Shown here one piece after another: positions 44,987-54,385 of a stretch of DNA of 64,000 nt; position 1 is the stretch's first letter, and the number at the start of each line of letters is the position of its first letter. The notes beneath the pieces were generated by a model. The model searched no databases and was not told the origin of the DNA. It saw only the letters and a list, made by a program, of their open reading frames with translations. The translations under genes and the position numbers were made by a program. Source of the DNA: Nitrospirales bacterium (lineage in GTDB: Bacteria; Nitrospirota; Nitrospiria; Nitrospirales; UBA8639); assembly GCA_031315865.1 (NCBI GenBank), contig JALDRJ010000002.1:2764001-2828000 (forward strand). The letters are read 5' to 3'.

Positions 44987-46660
44987 ATGAATAGCATGAA
45001 GATCGGGACGAAGTTTATCGTCTCACTCGGATGTATCGCCGTGGTGATGATTCTGGTTGGCCTGTTCTTTATTTTTCATCAGGAAGAGCGTCGATTGCAT
45101 GCGATGCTTGAAGAGCAAGGCGCAATGGTTCAAGCCCAGGTTGAAGTGACCCGCGCGTACATCGCGAAAAATTATGTCGGAAAAATTAAGCAGTCGACGA
45201 TCGGTTCAGATATTGTGGTTGCGCGAGAGCATGGTATCGATCCGCAGGCCATTCCATTTCCGGCGACCGCCACTCAAGAAATCGGGAAAGCATTGGGGGA
45301 GAAGGGGATATTTGAAGCCAGATTAGTCAGCGATCAACCGATGAACCCCGCGAATGCGCCGAAGGATACCTTTGAACGTGATGCCCTGGCCGCTATCATG
45401 GCCGGCGCGGATTCTTATTCTGCTGAAGAAATGGTGAATGGAGTCCTGACCTATCGTCGGGCGAGTGCGGATAAAGCATCGGTTCAGGCGTGCGTGACGT
45501 GTCATGTTGGCAAGGAAGTTGGCGATTTAATCGGTTTGCTAGCGGTTTCCATGCCGATGACCAGCGCCAAAGAAGGCATGATGACGTCCATGGCCCAAAC
45601 CGGTGGATTATTGGTTAGCGTCATTCTTGCCTGCGTAGGGTTAGTCTATGTTTTGATGCAGAAGTTTGTGTTGACGCCGTTACAAGGATTAACGCAAATC
45701 TCTCGTGATATTGCCCAGGGGCAAGGCGATTTGACCAAGCGAGTGCCTGTCCACAGTCATGATGAGATCGGGGAATTAGCCAGGTATTTCAATCTTTTTA
45801 TCGAAAAAATGCATAAATCGATGACGAAGGTCGCGGGCGCTATTGATCGTATTGCCTCTTCCGCCACGGAGCTTTCCGCCACGGCTGAACAGCTGTCATA
45901 TAGCGCTAATGGTCAGAATTCCCGTATGGTCCAATCGGCTTCAGCCGTGGAAGAGATGACCATGACTGCGGGAGAAGTGGCAAGGAATTCGACGGAAGCT
46001 GCTCGTATCGCTCAGGAAACGTCCGAGACGGCTCGAACGGGTCATGAAGTTATGGCGCAAACCGTCTCTGGCATGCAGCAAGTCTCCGATGCCGTCGGAC
46101 AGTCCGCCAACATCATCATGACGCTCGGGAAATCATCCGATCAAATCGGAGAAATCGTGCGAGTGATCGAGGATATTGCCGATCAAACGAATTTGTTGGC
46201 GTTGAATGCTGCGATTGAAGCTGCGCGAGCAGGAGAGCAGGGACGGGGATTCGCAGTCGTGGCAGATGAGGTGAGAAAACTGGCGGAACGAACGACCAAA
46301 GCCACCAAAGAAATCGGGGATATGATTCGGCAAATTCAACAAGATACGAAGAGTGCTGTGGCTTCAATGGAAGATGGAACTCAGCGAGTGATGGGCGGTG
46401 TGGAGTTGGCGAACAAAACCGGAGAAGCTCTTGAAAAAATTCAATCAATGGTCAACCAAACGACCTCGATGATCCAGCAAATTGCCGATGCCGCAGAAGA
46501 GCAATCTTCCGCAACGAGGCAAATTGCGAGTGATCTTGAAGCCGTGGCCAAAAGCACAAAAGAGGCTTCGGGTGGTGTCTCGGAATCTGCAAAGGCGAGT
46601 CATGATTTGAGTATGCTCGCGACAGAACTCCAGTCATTGATCGGAACATTTCGAGTATAA
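44987..46660 (+). CDS. Methyl-accepting chemotaxis protein with periplasmic heme-c DUF3365 sensor
   Basis: 557 aa from ATG 44987 (AAGGA eight bases upstream; the GTG at 44981 is unlikely). One membrane helix ([19 protein letters not shown]), then a periplasmic DUF3365/Tll0287-like domain ending in the heme-c site C169-V-T-C172-H173, a second helix (~205-230), HAMP ([20 protein letters not shown] in part), and the signalling domain with [18 protein letters not shown] and [19 protein letters not shown]. The covalent heme implies redox or O2/NO sensing in the periplasm. The sensor is related to the free heme-c proteins at 17470 and 18261. It belongs to the flagellar chemotaxis cluster. Confidence 0.93.
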   Translation: MNSMKIGTKFIVSLGCIAVVMILVGLFFIFHQEERRLHAMLEEQGAMVQAQVEVTRAYIAKNYVGKIKQSTIGSDIVVAREHGIDPQAIPFPATATQEIGKALGEKGIFEARLVSDQPMNPANAPKDTFERDALAAIMAGADSYSAEEMVNGVLTYRRASADKASVQACVTCHVGKEVGDLIGLLAVSMPMTSAKEGMMTSMAQTGGLLVSVILACVGLVYVLMQKFVLTPLQGLTQISRDIAQGQGDLTKRVPVHSHDEIGELARYFNLFIEKMHKSMTKVAGAIDRIASSATELSATAEQLSYSANGQNSRMVQSASAVEEMTMTAGEVARNSTEAARIAQETSETARTGHEVMAQTVSGMQQVSDAVGQSANIIMTLGKSSDQIGEIVRVIEDIADQTNLLALNAAIEAARAGEQGRGFAVVADEVRKLAERTTKATKEIGDMIRQIQQDTKSAVASMEDGTQRVMGGVELANKTGEALEKIQSMVNQTTSMIQQIADAAEEQSSATRQIASDLEAVAKSTKEASGGVSESAKASHDLSMLATELQSLIGTFRV

Positions 46661-46712
46661 ACTCTGTGAGTATCTGAAAGTACCCTGCTTCGCTTCTGCC
46701 TCGTGAATTCTG

Positions 46713-46985
46713 TCAGGCCGCATCGGGGTCGGCAGGAGGAGGAAGTTCTTTAGAGAAAAATGGAGGATCCTGATCTCGTCGTTGGTTGACTGCGCGTTCC
46801 AGGACGACGACGGAATCCTTTAAAAGGTCAGCGGCACAGGAAAGTGTGACATGAAGTTGTTGCATGGCATCATCCCATCGGCCTTCTTTTTGCAGTTCCT
46901 GAAAACGACGATGTTGTTCTTGGAGGATAGCTTTCTTTGCGTCGAGCATGAGGCGTTCCGCTTCGGTACTGGGTTGACGGTTCAT
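46713..46985 (-). CDS. Small hypothetical protein on the minus strand
   Basis: The only plausible minus-strand gene. From ATG 46985 it encodes 90 aa (94 from ATG 46997): MNRQPSTEAERLMLDAKKAI, then helix-rich LQEQHRRFQELQKEGRWDDAMQQL, DLLKDSVVVLERAVNQR and a Pro-rich tail. GGAAA precedes the ATG, and no plus-strand gene competes here. The composition is amphipathic and coiled-coil-like, as in small chaperones such as FlgN or FliT, but I recognise no family. It is convergent with the MCP gene at 44987. Confidence 0.5.
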   Translation of the reverse strand: MNRQPSTEAERLMLDAKKAILQEQHRRFQELQKEGRWDDAMQQLHVTLSCAADLLKDSVVVLERAVNQRRDQDPPFFSKELPPPADPDAA

Positions 46986-47268
46986 AGGAATTTCCAATCT
47001 TTATAAGAAGTTATAGATGATGAATGCTGGTTTTCAGACTATCAGAGCGCCAGAAATCCTTTCAAGAACTCATTGTTTTCAGTTCTGTGCTCTTGTTGGA
47101 AAATTGATGACATTCATCGTGGCTCGTGAGTTTTCGAGATACGTGAGTCGTTGTTTGTTCGTGAGAGGACGGAAGGGAATGGACCTCGCGCAGACTGTCT
47201 GAACCAAGGGATAGAGGTAGAGTGTGGAAGTTCTAAGCACTCATGATTGAGAGACGGAGGATTGACCC

Positions 47269-47754
47269 ATGTATGAATCATCAACGGAAATGTCAGCGGT
47301 CCTCGAGGCGACTGGCGAAGATGGTGGAGACCTCCTACAGCTGGTGAGTTTTCATGTAGGCGAAGAAGAATTTGCGATTGATATCCTGGGAGTCCAGGAA
47401 ATCATCCGAATGGTCGAATTAACGCCGGTGCCCAATGCCCCGCATTTTGTCGAGGGAGTCATTAACCTCCGAGGAAAGGTTATCCCCATCATCGACTTGC
47501 GCTCTCGGTTTGGTCTTCCATCGGCGGAACGGACCAAAGATACGCGAATTATCGTTGTGGAGATTTCGAATACCGTTCTCGGGTTCATCGTCGACTCAGT
47601 GGAGGAAGTGCTGCGTCTTCCAGAAAGTTTGATCGAAAATCCACCAAACACCGGACGGGGCGGAAGTTCGGACTTTCACAGAGGTATCGGTCGAGTCGGA
47701 GGGCGATTGCTCATTTTGCTCGATCTCGGCCAGATTCTGGGAATAGGAACCTAG
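47269..47754 (+). CDS. cheW: Chemotaxis coupling protein CheW (cluster 3)
   Basis: 161 aa: LVSFHVGEEEFAIDILGVQEII, VVEGVINLRGKVIPIIDLRSRF-type core (seen as VEGVINLRGKVIPIIDL), GFIVDSVEEVLRL and LLILLDLGQIL. A GACGGAGG site precedes the ATG. It ends 26 bp before motA and probably serves CheA3. The ~270 bp upstream (46998-47268) holds no recognised gene. Confidence 0.95.
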   Translation: MYESSTEMSAVLEATGEDGGDLLQLVSFHVGEEEFAIDILGVQEIIRMVELTPVPNAPHFVEGVINLRGKVIPIIDLRSRFGLPSAERTKDTRIIVVEISNTVLGFIVDSVEEVLRLPESLIENPPNTGRGGSSDFHRGIGRVGGRLLILLDLGQILGIGT

Positions 47755-47780
47755 GGACAGTTCGAGTGGAATAAGACCAT

Positions 47781-48542
47781 ATGGATATTCTTACCATTGT
47801 CGGGCTCGTTGTGGCTGCTGGCGCGATTCTCGGTGGTCAGGTGCTGGAGGGGGGGCATATCAGCTCGATCGTACAGCCGACTGCGGCGCTCATCGTCTTC
47901 GGCGGGACCATTGGCGCCGTGATGATTAACTATCCGATGTCGATCTTCATGAAAGCGATGGGAAGTTTGGGAATGGTCTTTGGGAATGTATCCGTCGATC
48001 AAAAGGGTATCATCACGAAAATCGTGGAATTAGGGAATATTAGTCGCAAACAGGGGCTCTTGGCACTTGAAGGACAGATTAAAAGTCTGACGGATCCTAT
48101 GATGGCCAAAGGCGTGCAATTGGTGGTTGATGGCACGGAACCTCCCAAAATCCGGGAAATCTTAGAGGTTGAAGTCGAAATGTTCGAGGAAGAATATACC
48201 CTGGCAGGAAAAGTCTGGGAATCGTTCGGCAGCTACGCGCCGACTATTGGAATTTTGGGTGCCGTCATGGGCTTGATTCACGTCATGGAGAATCTTGCCG
48301 ATCCATCATCTCTTGGCGGCGGCATCGCAGTCGCATTCGTCGCGACGATTTATGGTGTTGGCGGCGCGAATCTCATCTTTCTGCCAGCGGGGGGGAAAAT
48401 TAAATTAAAAGCGAAAGAATTAATCATCGGCAAACTCATGGTGATTGAAGGTCTTGTCTCGGTCGCTCAGGGTGAGAACCCTCGCATGATTGAAGAGAAA
48501 TTGAGCGGATATCTGTCTGAAGCAGAAAAGAGTAAAAAATAG
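47781..48542 (+). CDS. motA: Flagellar stator protein MotA
   Basis: The 253 aa protein has four membrane helices (ILTIVGLVVAAGAILGG, TAALIVFGGTIGAVMI, YAPTIGILGAVMGLIHVM and VAFVATIYGVGGANLIFLPA) and a cytoplasmic loop between helices 2 and 3. It forms the ion channel with MotB and delivers torque at the C-ring. The size matches the MotC/PomA type. motB follows after ~85 bp. Confidence 0.94.
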   Translation: MDILTIVGLVVAAGAILGGQVLEGGHISSIVQPTAALIVFGGTIGAVMINYPMSIFMKAMGSLGMVFGNVSVDQKGIITKIVELGNISRKQGLLALEGQIKSLTDPMMAKGVQLVVDGTEPPKIREILEVEVEMFEEEYTLAGKVWESFGSYAPTIGILGAVMGLIHVMENLADPSSLGGGIAVAFVATIYGVGGANLIFLPAGGKIKLKAKELIIGKLMVIEGLVSVAQGENPRMIEEKLSGYLSEAEKSKK

Positions 48543-48626
48543 ACGCCCACCGGATTCTCTCTGCACATCTCGTGTAGAGAAAGATGCTACGCGTTCTTGG
48601 GCTTCGTGGAGTAAGAAGGCTCCGTC

Positions 48627-49370
48627 TTGAAAAAAAAACACGAAGAGCATGAGAATCATGAACGTTGGCTGGTGTCATATGCCGACTTTATCACGCTGTT
48701 ATTCGCCTTCTTTGTCGTGATGTACGCGGTCTCTTCGGTGAATGAAGGAAAGTACCGGACATTGAGTGAATCGATGGTCAGCGCGTTCAGTAATCACAAG
48801 CCATTGGGCAACCTGTCGATCATTGAACTGCCATTCGAAAAACGTAAAGAAGTATTGACCACCGACCCTCCAAAAGTCAGGCAAAATGTTCGGGCGTACG
48901 TGAAGATCGCTAATGCGATTCAGATGGCAAAGTTACCTGAGGGCGTGACGGTCACGTCAGGCAAACGCGGGTTGAACATTCGCATTGCCGACGATGCCCT
49001 GTTTGCCAGCGGCAGCGCGTCTCTTCGACCCGATGTGAAGGAATTTCTCGATTTGATCGCGGGGCTGGTGAAGAACCTGCCTAATTTCATCAGCGTCGAA
49101 GGACATACCGATTCTGTCCCGGTTCGAAAAGGGCCTTTCCCGTCAAATTGGGATCTCTCCGCTTCTCGCGCAAGCATCCTGGTGCGGTATTTTACGGAAA
49201 TTCGCGGCTTGGACCCCAAGCGTTTTTCAGCGACGAGTTTTGCGGAGTTTCGACCGGTCGATACGAACGAGACTGCCAACGGGCGAAGCGCGAATCGCCG
49301 GGTTGAAATCGTGATCCTTCGGCATACGCATGCCCCTCATCAACCGTCTCATCCCTTCCTGGATTCGTAG
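48627..49370 (+). CDS. motB: Flagellar stator protein MotB (TTG start)
   Basis: 247 aa: lysine-rich N-terminus, then WLVSYADFITLLFAFFVVMYA with the ion-binding Asp in the single membrane helix, a plug/linker region, and an OmpA-like peptidoglycan-binding domain (ISVEGHTDSVPVRKGPFPSN in part, LSASRASILVRYF, ANRRVEIVI). The start is TTG 48627 followed by three Lys codons, since no ATG or GTG gives the usual KKKKHEEH N-terminus. A weak GAAGG lies upstream. Confidence 0.93.
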   Translation: MKKKHEEHENHERWLVSYADFITLLFAFFVVMYAVSSVNEGKYRTLSESMVSAFSNHKPLGNLSIIELPFEKRKEVLTTDPPKVRQNVRAYVKIANAIQMAKLPEGVTVTSGKRGLNIRIADDALFASGSASLRPDVKEFLDLIAGLVKNLPNFISVEGHTDSVPVRKGPFPSNWDLSASRASILVRYFTEIRGLDPKRFSATSFAEFRPVDTNETANGRSANRRVEIVILRHTHAPHQPSHPFLDS

Positions 49371-49635
49371 TCTCTCGCCGCTTTTTGTGTTGTGTGAATA
49401 CCGTTGTGTGTTTTCCTGATAGGCAAAAGATCCTTGCACGGCAAGTTTTGCTCGATCATCATGAACCCCCAAAAAGTTTGAGTGTGAGCAAGATGGAACA
49501 TGTCTAGGAAATAACTTCATCTTACATGGAAGGATTTTCCTGATTAGCCGATATTCACGACTCCTGTTTGTGATTGTTCACTCCGTTCATTCTGTAATTC
49601 GCCCGTTTCCCCAAGTCTAGTGCTGTTTCTTCCAT
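49371..49635. other. motB-flgF intergenic region
   Basis: No gene. A bulged hairpin at 49423-49451 (GCAAAA, bulge GATC, CTTGC, loop ACG, GCAAG, TTTTGC) may end motB transcription, though no long T-run follows. GCCGATAT at 49547 looks like a sigma-28 -10 but has no -35. The sigma-54 promoter of flgF follows at 49636. Confidence 0.5.
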
Positions 49636-49651
49636 TGGCATGTCCGTTGCT
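49636..49651 (+). promoter_or_regulatory. Sigma-54 promoter of the flgF operon
   Basis: TGGCATG, four bases, TTGCT: a full match to the sigma-54 -24/-12 consensus (GG at 49637-49638, GC at 49649-49650, ten bases between). The expected start near 49662 is 25 nt before the flgF ATG. This fits a middle-class flagellar promoter needing an FlrC/FleQ-type activator, which is not in the window. Confidence 0.8.
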
Positions 49652-49686
49652 TTTATCCACATCATGATCATTTTGAGGATTAGACG

Positions 49687-50406
49687 ATGAATCGAGGCAT
49701 TTACCCACCATTAGCCGGGGCCATTTCGTTCGAGCGACGGCTGGAAGTCCTTTCTCACAACATCGGCAATGTCAATACGACTGGGTATAAGAAAGATAAG
49801 CCGGTGTTTGAGACCATCCTTGGAGCGGCTTCGGCGAGACCCTACGCCGGGATGGATTTGTTTCCCCGCGTGGGCAACATCATTCCTGAAGTAGCTCAGG
49901 GCGCGCTGGAACAAACAGGGCGCGAGCTGGATGTCGGCCTCAATGGGCCGGGGTTTTTTGTCGTCAAGACTGAAGAAGGTAATCGGCATTTTCGAGGCGG
50001 CCGTCTTTTTATGAACGAGAGCGGTCAATTAGTGACCCATAGTGGAGATCCCATCCTGGGCAAAAAAGGGCCGGTCACCGTCCCGCCAGGAGCCATCTCT
50101 ATCGATGCCAATGGGGCGATTAGCGTCAACAATCTTGTCATCGACCAGCTGAGAATAGAGGACATCCCCGCGACGGAAACGCCCGTGAAAGCAGGGGACT
50201 TGTACTGGAATATTCCAGCACAGGTGATCGGGGCACCGAACACGACGGTACAGCAGGGCATGTTGGAAAAATCAAACATTAACCCCGGCATGGATCTTGT
50301 GGAACTGATTAAAGTGACGCGTGCTTATGAACAAATGCAAAAGGCGATTCAAACGATGGATCAGTTGGCGAGTCAGGTGATCCAAGTGGCGAGAGTACAG
50401 GCGTAG
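49687..50406 (+). CDS. flgF: Flagellar proximal rod protein FlgF
   Basis: The 239 aa protein has the rod/hook-family N-terminus (MNRGIYPPLAGAISFERRLEVLSHNIGNVNTTGYKKD, in part) and a C-terminal EKSNINPGMDLVELIKVTRAYEQMQKAIQTMD-type helix. It forms part of the rod crossing the periplasm. First gene after the sigma-54 promoter, followed by flgG. Confidence 0.93.
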   Translation: MNRGIYPPLAGAISFERRLEVLSHNIGNVNTTGYKKDKPVFETILGAASARPYAGMDLFPRVGNIIPEVAQGALEQTGRELDVGLNGPGFFVVKTEEGNRHFRGGRLFMNESGQLVTHSGDPILGKKGPVTVPPGAISIDANGAISVNNLVIDQLRIEDIPATETPVKAGDLYWNIPAQVIGAPNTTVQQGMLEKSNINPGMDLVELIKVTRAYEQMQKAIQTMDQLASQVIQVARVQA

Positions 50407-50504
50407 ATATAGAGGATGTGAGCCGGAAAACGTGAGGTAGAGGGGGCCAACCGACAAGATAGAGGTCCACGGAATATCAGAAAGGCCAGCAAGGAGCAAC
50501 ACAC

Positions 50505-51296
50505 ATGATTCGAGCCATGCATACAGCCGCGACAGGAATGTTCGCGCAACAACTCAACATCGATACGATCGCTCATAACCTCGCCAACGTGAATACGACT
50601 GGGTTCAAGAGAGGCCGAGCCGAGTTTTCGGACTTACTGTATCAAATTTCACGTTTGCCCGGGTCGAGCGCTTCGGCGGTCGGGGTGTTTCCCGTCGGAA
50701 TGCAAGTCGGCCTCGGTGTGCGTCCTGTGACCGTTGCCAAAGAGTTTGTCCAGGGAAATTTAAAGCAGACGTTTAATGATCTGGACCTGGCCATAGAGGG
50801 GCGTGGCTTTTTCCAGGTCCTGCGTCCTGACGGCACGACCATGTATACCCGTGGTGGTTCGTTTAAGCAAGACAACACCGGCAATGTCGTGACGGGGGAC
50901 GGCGATACCCTGGTGCCCACCATCACGATCCCATCCGGTGCCCTGAAGGTCGATGTTGGTCAAGATGGCACTGTGTCCGCGCTGCTTCCCGGTGTCGCGA
51001 CGGCGACACAACTCGGACAAATTCAACTCGTGCGTTTTGACAATCCGGCAGGCCTGGTTGCGCAGGGGAATAATCTGTTTTCCGAGAGTGCGGCCTCCGG
51101 AGCCGCGCAACAAGGTACTCCTGGTTTTTCAACGGGGTTCGGACTGATTCAGCAGGGGTTCTTAGAAACATCGAACGTCAATATCGCGGATGAGATGGTG
51201 AATATGATCATCGCGCAACGCAGCTATGAATTGAATGCCAAAGCGATCCAGGCCTCGGACGATATGATGCAAGTGGCCAATAATCTCAGGCGGTAA
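50505..51296 (+). CDS. flgG: Flagellar distal rod protein FlgG
   Basis: 263 aa, the standard FlgG length: [48 protein letters not shown] and a C-terminal [26 protein letters not shown] precedes the ATG. It builds the distal rod inside the P and L rings. Followed by flgA within 3 bases. Confidence 0.96.
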   Translation: MIRAMHTAATGMFAQQLNIDTIAHNLANVNTTGFKRGRAEFSDLLYQISRLPGSSASAVGVFPVGMQVGLGVRPVTVAKEFVQGNLKQTFNDLDLAIEGRGFFQVLRPDGTTMYTRGGSFKQDNTGNVVTGDGDTLVPTITIPSGALKVDVGQDGTVSALLPGVATATQLGQIQLVRFDNPAGLVAQGNNLFSESAASGAAQQGTPGFSTGFGLIQQGFLETSNVNIADEMVNMIIAQRSYELNAKAIQASDDMMQVANNLRR

Positions 51297-51299
51297 ACC

Positions 51300-52052
51300 A
51301 TGAACCTTCTCATCATTGTCAGCCTGTTGGTTAGCGCTTTGTCCGGATCGAACGCGTTTGCCCAGGAAAAGGGTGAATTGACAAAGTCTGCCGCAGGTCC
51401 ATTAGCGAAAACTCCTGTCGTGTCAATTGGAGAGTTGAAAGCGGCGATCGTCAAGAAAATGCAAAGTCGTATTCCTTCTTCCGACATGAAACTGGCTGTT
51501 GAAGTGTTGTTCCCAAAGACTCCTGTGCCAGTCCCCAAGGGGCGTATCACCTTACATGTTCCGGACGATCAATTTGGCAATGCGGTGGGGCGTCGTGCGT
51601 TTCGTGTGCGGATCACTCTCGACGATACGCCGGTCAAGACGGTGAGTGTGCTCGCTTCTGTCACTCTGGAAACTGAAGTGGTGACGCCGGTACGTTGGAT
51701 AAAGGTTCACGAGATTTTACGAGAAGAAGATCTTGTGCGAAAGACCGTGAGCCTTCGGACCTTTACCCCAGATATCCTTCGGCGGCTCGACGATGTTGTC
51801 GGCAAGCAAGCCACTCGATCGTTGCCTCCTCATCAGCCCCTTTCCGCCTCGTTCGTCTCTGATCCTCCGCTCGTTCATAAGGGCGATCGAGTGATGATCG
51901 AAGTGCGGCGTGGAGGCTTATTCATTCAAACGATAGGGGTCGCCAAGGCATCCGGACAATCTGGAGAGCTGATTCCAGTGACGAATCAGTCATCAGGGCG
52001 CGAGATTCTCGCCACCATTTTGTCTCCAGGAATCGTTGAGGTCCGATTTTGA
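51300..52052 (+). CDS. flgA: P-ring assembly chaperone FlgA
   Basis: 250 aa with a signal peptide (MNLLIIVSLLVSALSGSNAFA). The C-terminal SAF-like part has VTPVRWIKVHEILREEDLV, VVGKQATRSLPPHQPLSA and VHKGDRVMIEVRRGGLFIQT (in part). FlgA is the periplasmic chaperone for FlgI P-ring assembly. It overlaps flgH by four bases (TTGA). Confidence 0.93.
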   Translation: MNLLIIVSLLVSALSGSNAFAQEKGELTKSAAGPLAKTPVVSIGELKAAIVKKMQSRIPSSDMKLAVEVLFPKTPVPVPKGRITLHVPDDQFGNAVGRRAFRVRITLDDTPVKTVSVLASVTLETEVVTPVRWIKVHEILREEDLVRKTVSLRTFTPDILRRLDDVVGKQATRSLPPHQPLSASFVSDPPLVHKGDRVMIEVRRGGLFIQTIGVAKASGQSGELIPVTNQSSGREILATILSPGIVEVRF

Positions 52053-52744
52053 AATCTATGTACTCTTGGGTGCCGATCGGAGGCCTTGTGGGGGCGTTGA
52101 TTCTCATGTATGGGTGTTCCACTCCTCAGCAAACAGTCAAAAGGGTCGAGGAGAAACCCTTTGAGCAGCCGCCGCTCTCTCTTCCCGAGACAACTGGGTC
52201 GCTGTGGCAGGAAGAGAACGGCCGGGCCTATCTGTTTGAGGATCGTCGAGCCAGTCGGGTAGGCGATATCGTGGTGGTTCAGATCGTGGAACAGCATCGG
52301 GGTTCGAAGACGGCCAGTACGACCGCCGATCGTGAGTCCACGTATAGGAATTCTATCGGAGGCTCCATATTCGGGTTCAATAATTTTGCCTCGACGTTTA
52401 CGGAAGGACTCGGAATCGATTCAAGCACGCAGAATGAGTTTGAGGGCTCGGGCTCAACGAGCCGGGAAGATACTTTGACCGGTACGATCGCGACACGTGT
52501 TACCGAGGTGCTGCCCAATGGAGATCTGCGGATACAGGGTAAGCGTGAAGTGACCGTAAACAGTGAAAAGCAGACGATGATCCTGAACGGCATCGTGCGT
52601 CGTATCGACCTGGACACATCAAACAGCGTTCTTTCTTCAGCCGTCGCTGAGGCGAAGATCGAATATACCGGGCTCGGAGTCGTGGATGATGTGCAGCGGC
52701 CGGGTTGGCTTGTGCGGATTCTTGATTGGATAATTCCCTTTTAG
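52049..52744 (+). CDS. flgH: Flagellar L-ring lipoprotein FlgH (TTG start)
   Basis: 231 aa with a lipoprotein signal ending LMYGC (C23), then SLWQEENGRAYLFEDRRASRVGDIVVVQIVE (in part) and the final IEYTGLGVVDDVQRPGWLVRILDW. The L ring surrounds the rod in the outer membrane, so this gene implies a Gram-negative envelope. The TTG start overlaps the flgA stop and has GAGGT at the right distance; ATG 52058 is an alternative. Confidence 0.93.
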   Translation: MKSMYSWVPIGGLVGALILMYGCSTPQQTVKRVEEKPFEQPPLSLPETTGSLWQEENGRAYLFEDRRASRVGDIVVVQIVEQHRGSKTASTTADRESTYRNSIGGSIFGFNNFASTFTEGLGIDSSTQNEFEGSGSTSREDTLTGTIATRVTEVLPNGDLRIQGKREVTVNSEKQTMILNGIVRRIDLDTSNSVLSSAVAEAKIEYTGLGVVDDVQRPGWLVRILDWIIPF

Positions 52745-52764
52745 CAAGGCGTGAGGAATGATAC

Positions 52765-53934
52765 GTGAGTCGCAAGGAGTCTAGATTGCCATACGCTTCA
52801 TTGACGCATCGTCTGTCTTCTTGTACCTGGTATGTGGTGCTGATGACGGTGATTGGCCTTGTCTCTTCCGCAGATGCAGCCCGCATCAAGGATATCGCGT
52901 CAGTTGAAGGCGTGCGCGAAAATCAATTGATCGGTTATGGCCTGGTCGTGGGACTCGATCGTACAGGGGACTCGGTAGTTGGCGGACAGTTCACGGCCCA
53001 AGCGATCATGTCCATGTTGAATTCGATGGGTATTAATCTCAAGGTCAATCCTATTCAGTTGTTGACCAAAAACACGGCCTCGGTGATGGTGACCGCCAAG
53101 CTTCCTCCATTTGCCCGTCCGGGCATGAAATTGGATATTCAAGTGTCCTCCCTGGCGAACGCCAAAAGTCTGAAAGGGGGGACCTTGTTGTTGACGCCGT
53201 TGAAGGCTCCCAATCAACAGGTGTATGCCGTCGCGCAGGGACCGATCTCCACATCCGGGTTTGAGGCCGGCGGGTCCGGAAGTTCGGTAACGAAAAATCA
53301 ACAATCTGGCGGGATCATTCCAGGCGGGGCTATCGTGGAAAAAGCGGTTGACCTCAACATCGAAGAGTGGAAGTCGTTTTCGTTAACGATTCGACAGGCG
53401 GATTTCACGACCTCGCTTCGTGTGGCCGAAGCGATTAACACGCATTTTGGGCCCGGTGTGGCGTTTCCCGTCAGTTCCGGGCAGGTCAAGGTGGGGATGC
53501 CGGAATCGTTTCAAGGGAAAATTGTCCAGTTGATCGCGGCCGTGGAAGGTCTGAATGTCGATGTGGACACCCAAGCGAAGGTCATCGTGAACGAGCGAAC
53601 AGGGACGATCGTGATGGGTGAACATGTTCGTTTATCCAGCATGGCCATTTCCCATGGCAGTCTGACGATCAAAATCAAGACGAAATTCGATGTGTCTCAG
53701 CCTGAAGCGCCAGGTCTCGTCGGCAATGCCGCCGGTCAAACAGTTGTCACATCGGAGTCGGATGCCAGTGTGGAGGAAGAGCCTGGACGTGTCATTCAAA
53801 TCGATCAATCGGTCACGCTGGGCGATTTGGTCAAAGCCCTGAATTTTATCGGCGTTACTCCACGTGATCTTGTCGCCGTCTTGACCGCGGCTAAAGCCGC
53901 TGGAGCCCTTCAGGCTGATATGGAAATGATTTAA
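52765..53934 (+). CDS. flgI: Flagellar P-ring protein FlgI
   Basis: 389 aa from GTG 52765, with an N-terminal signal (VVLMTVIGLVSSADAARIKD around the cleavage site) and family motifs RIKDIASVEGVRENQLIGYG, VGLDRTGDS, SMLNSMGI, VMVTAKLPPFARPG and RTGTIVMGEHVRLSSMAISHG-type region (seen near 280). It forms the P ring around the rod. Directly after flgH. Confidence 0.95.
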   Translation: MSRKESRLPYASLTHRLSSCTWYVVLMTVIGLVSSADAARIKDIASVEGVRENQLIGYGLVVGLDRTGDSVVGGQFTAQAIMSMLNSMGINLKVNPIQLLTKNTASVMVTAKLPPFARPGMKLDIQVSSLANAKSLKGGTLLLTPLKAPNQQVYAVAQGPISTSGFEAGGSGSSVTKNQQSGGIIPGGAIVEKAVDLNIEEWKSFSLTIRQADFTTSLRVAEAINTHFGPGVAFPVSSGQVKVGMPESFQGKIVQLIAAVEGLNVDVDTQAKVIVNERTGTIVMGEHVRLSSMAISHGSLTIKIKTKFDVSQPEAPGLVGNAAGQTVVTSESDASVEEEPGRVIQIDQSVTLGDLVKALNFIGVTPRDLVAVLTAAKAAGALQADMEMI

Positions 53935-53972
53935 GTCATGGGGCGCGGGATCAGTGAAAGGAGTGAACGGAC

Positions 53973-54332
53973 ATGCTAGACGGAATACTCGGTCTTGGGA
54001 ATGTGCCGCCGGTTGACGCGCTTCAGTATTCCAAGATTGAAAAGTTTGAGCGTCTTCAGGGTCGTGAAAACATTCGGCAGGCCGCCCAGGAGTATGAAAG
54101 TTATTTTCTTGCCTACCTGATGAAAATGATGAGAAATACCGTGCCAAAAGGCTCGTTAACCTCAAATCCGATGGGGGAAACGTTCTACTCCTTCTATGAT
54201 GAAGAAATCGCCAAGCGGGCGGCTCAGGCCGGAGGTGTCGGACTTGCCGATTTCGTCTTGTCTTCTTTAGCTCAGGAAGGCGCCAAAGCTGGACACATGG
54301 AAAGTGAGACCGACCTGGAAGAATCTCAATAG
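53973..54332 (+). CDS. flgJ: Rod-cap protein FlgJ, N-terminal domain only
   Basis: 119 aa: AAQEYESYFLAYLMKMMRNT followed by SNPMGETFYSFYDEEIAKRAA and GLADFVLSSL, the rod-binding domain of FlgJ. The C-terminal peptidoglycan hydrolase domain of enterobacterial FlgJ is absent, a common form in other phyla, so the hydrolase is presumably encoded elsewhere. It is the last gene before the flgM promoter. Confidence 0.9.
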   Translation: MLDGILGLGNVPPVDALQYSKIEKFERLQGRENIRQAAQEYESYFLAYLMKMMRNTVPKGSLTSNPMGETFYSFYDEEIAKRAAQAGGVGLADFVLSSLAQEGAKAGHMESETDLEESQ

Positions 54333-54385
54333 AGTGGAATTGACGTTAAAAACTCACCTTTGGGCATGGTTGTGAGCCGTCCAGT

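Noticed and set aside
47017-47202. Possible 61-codon plus-strand gene before cheW
   Set aside because: No ribosome-binding site, no recognisable motif, Cys/Arg-rich composition typical of chance frames.
49547-49554. GCCGATAT as a sigma-28 -10 before flgF
   Set aside because: The -35 position is GGAAGGAT; the sigma-54 site nearby explains transcription better.
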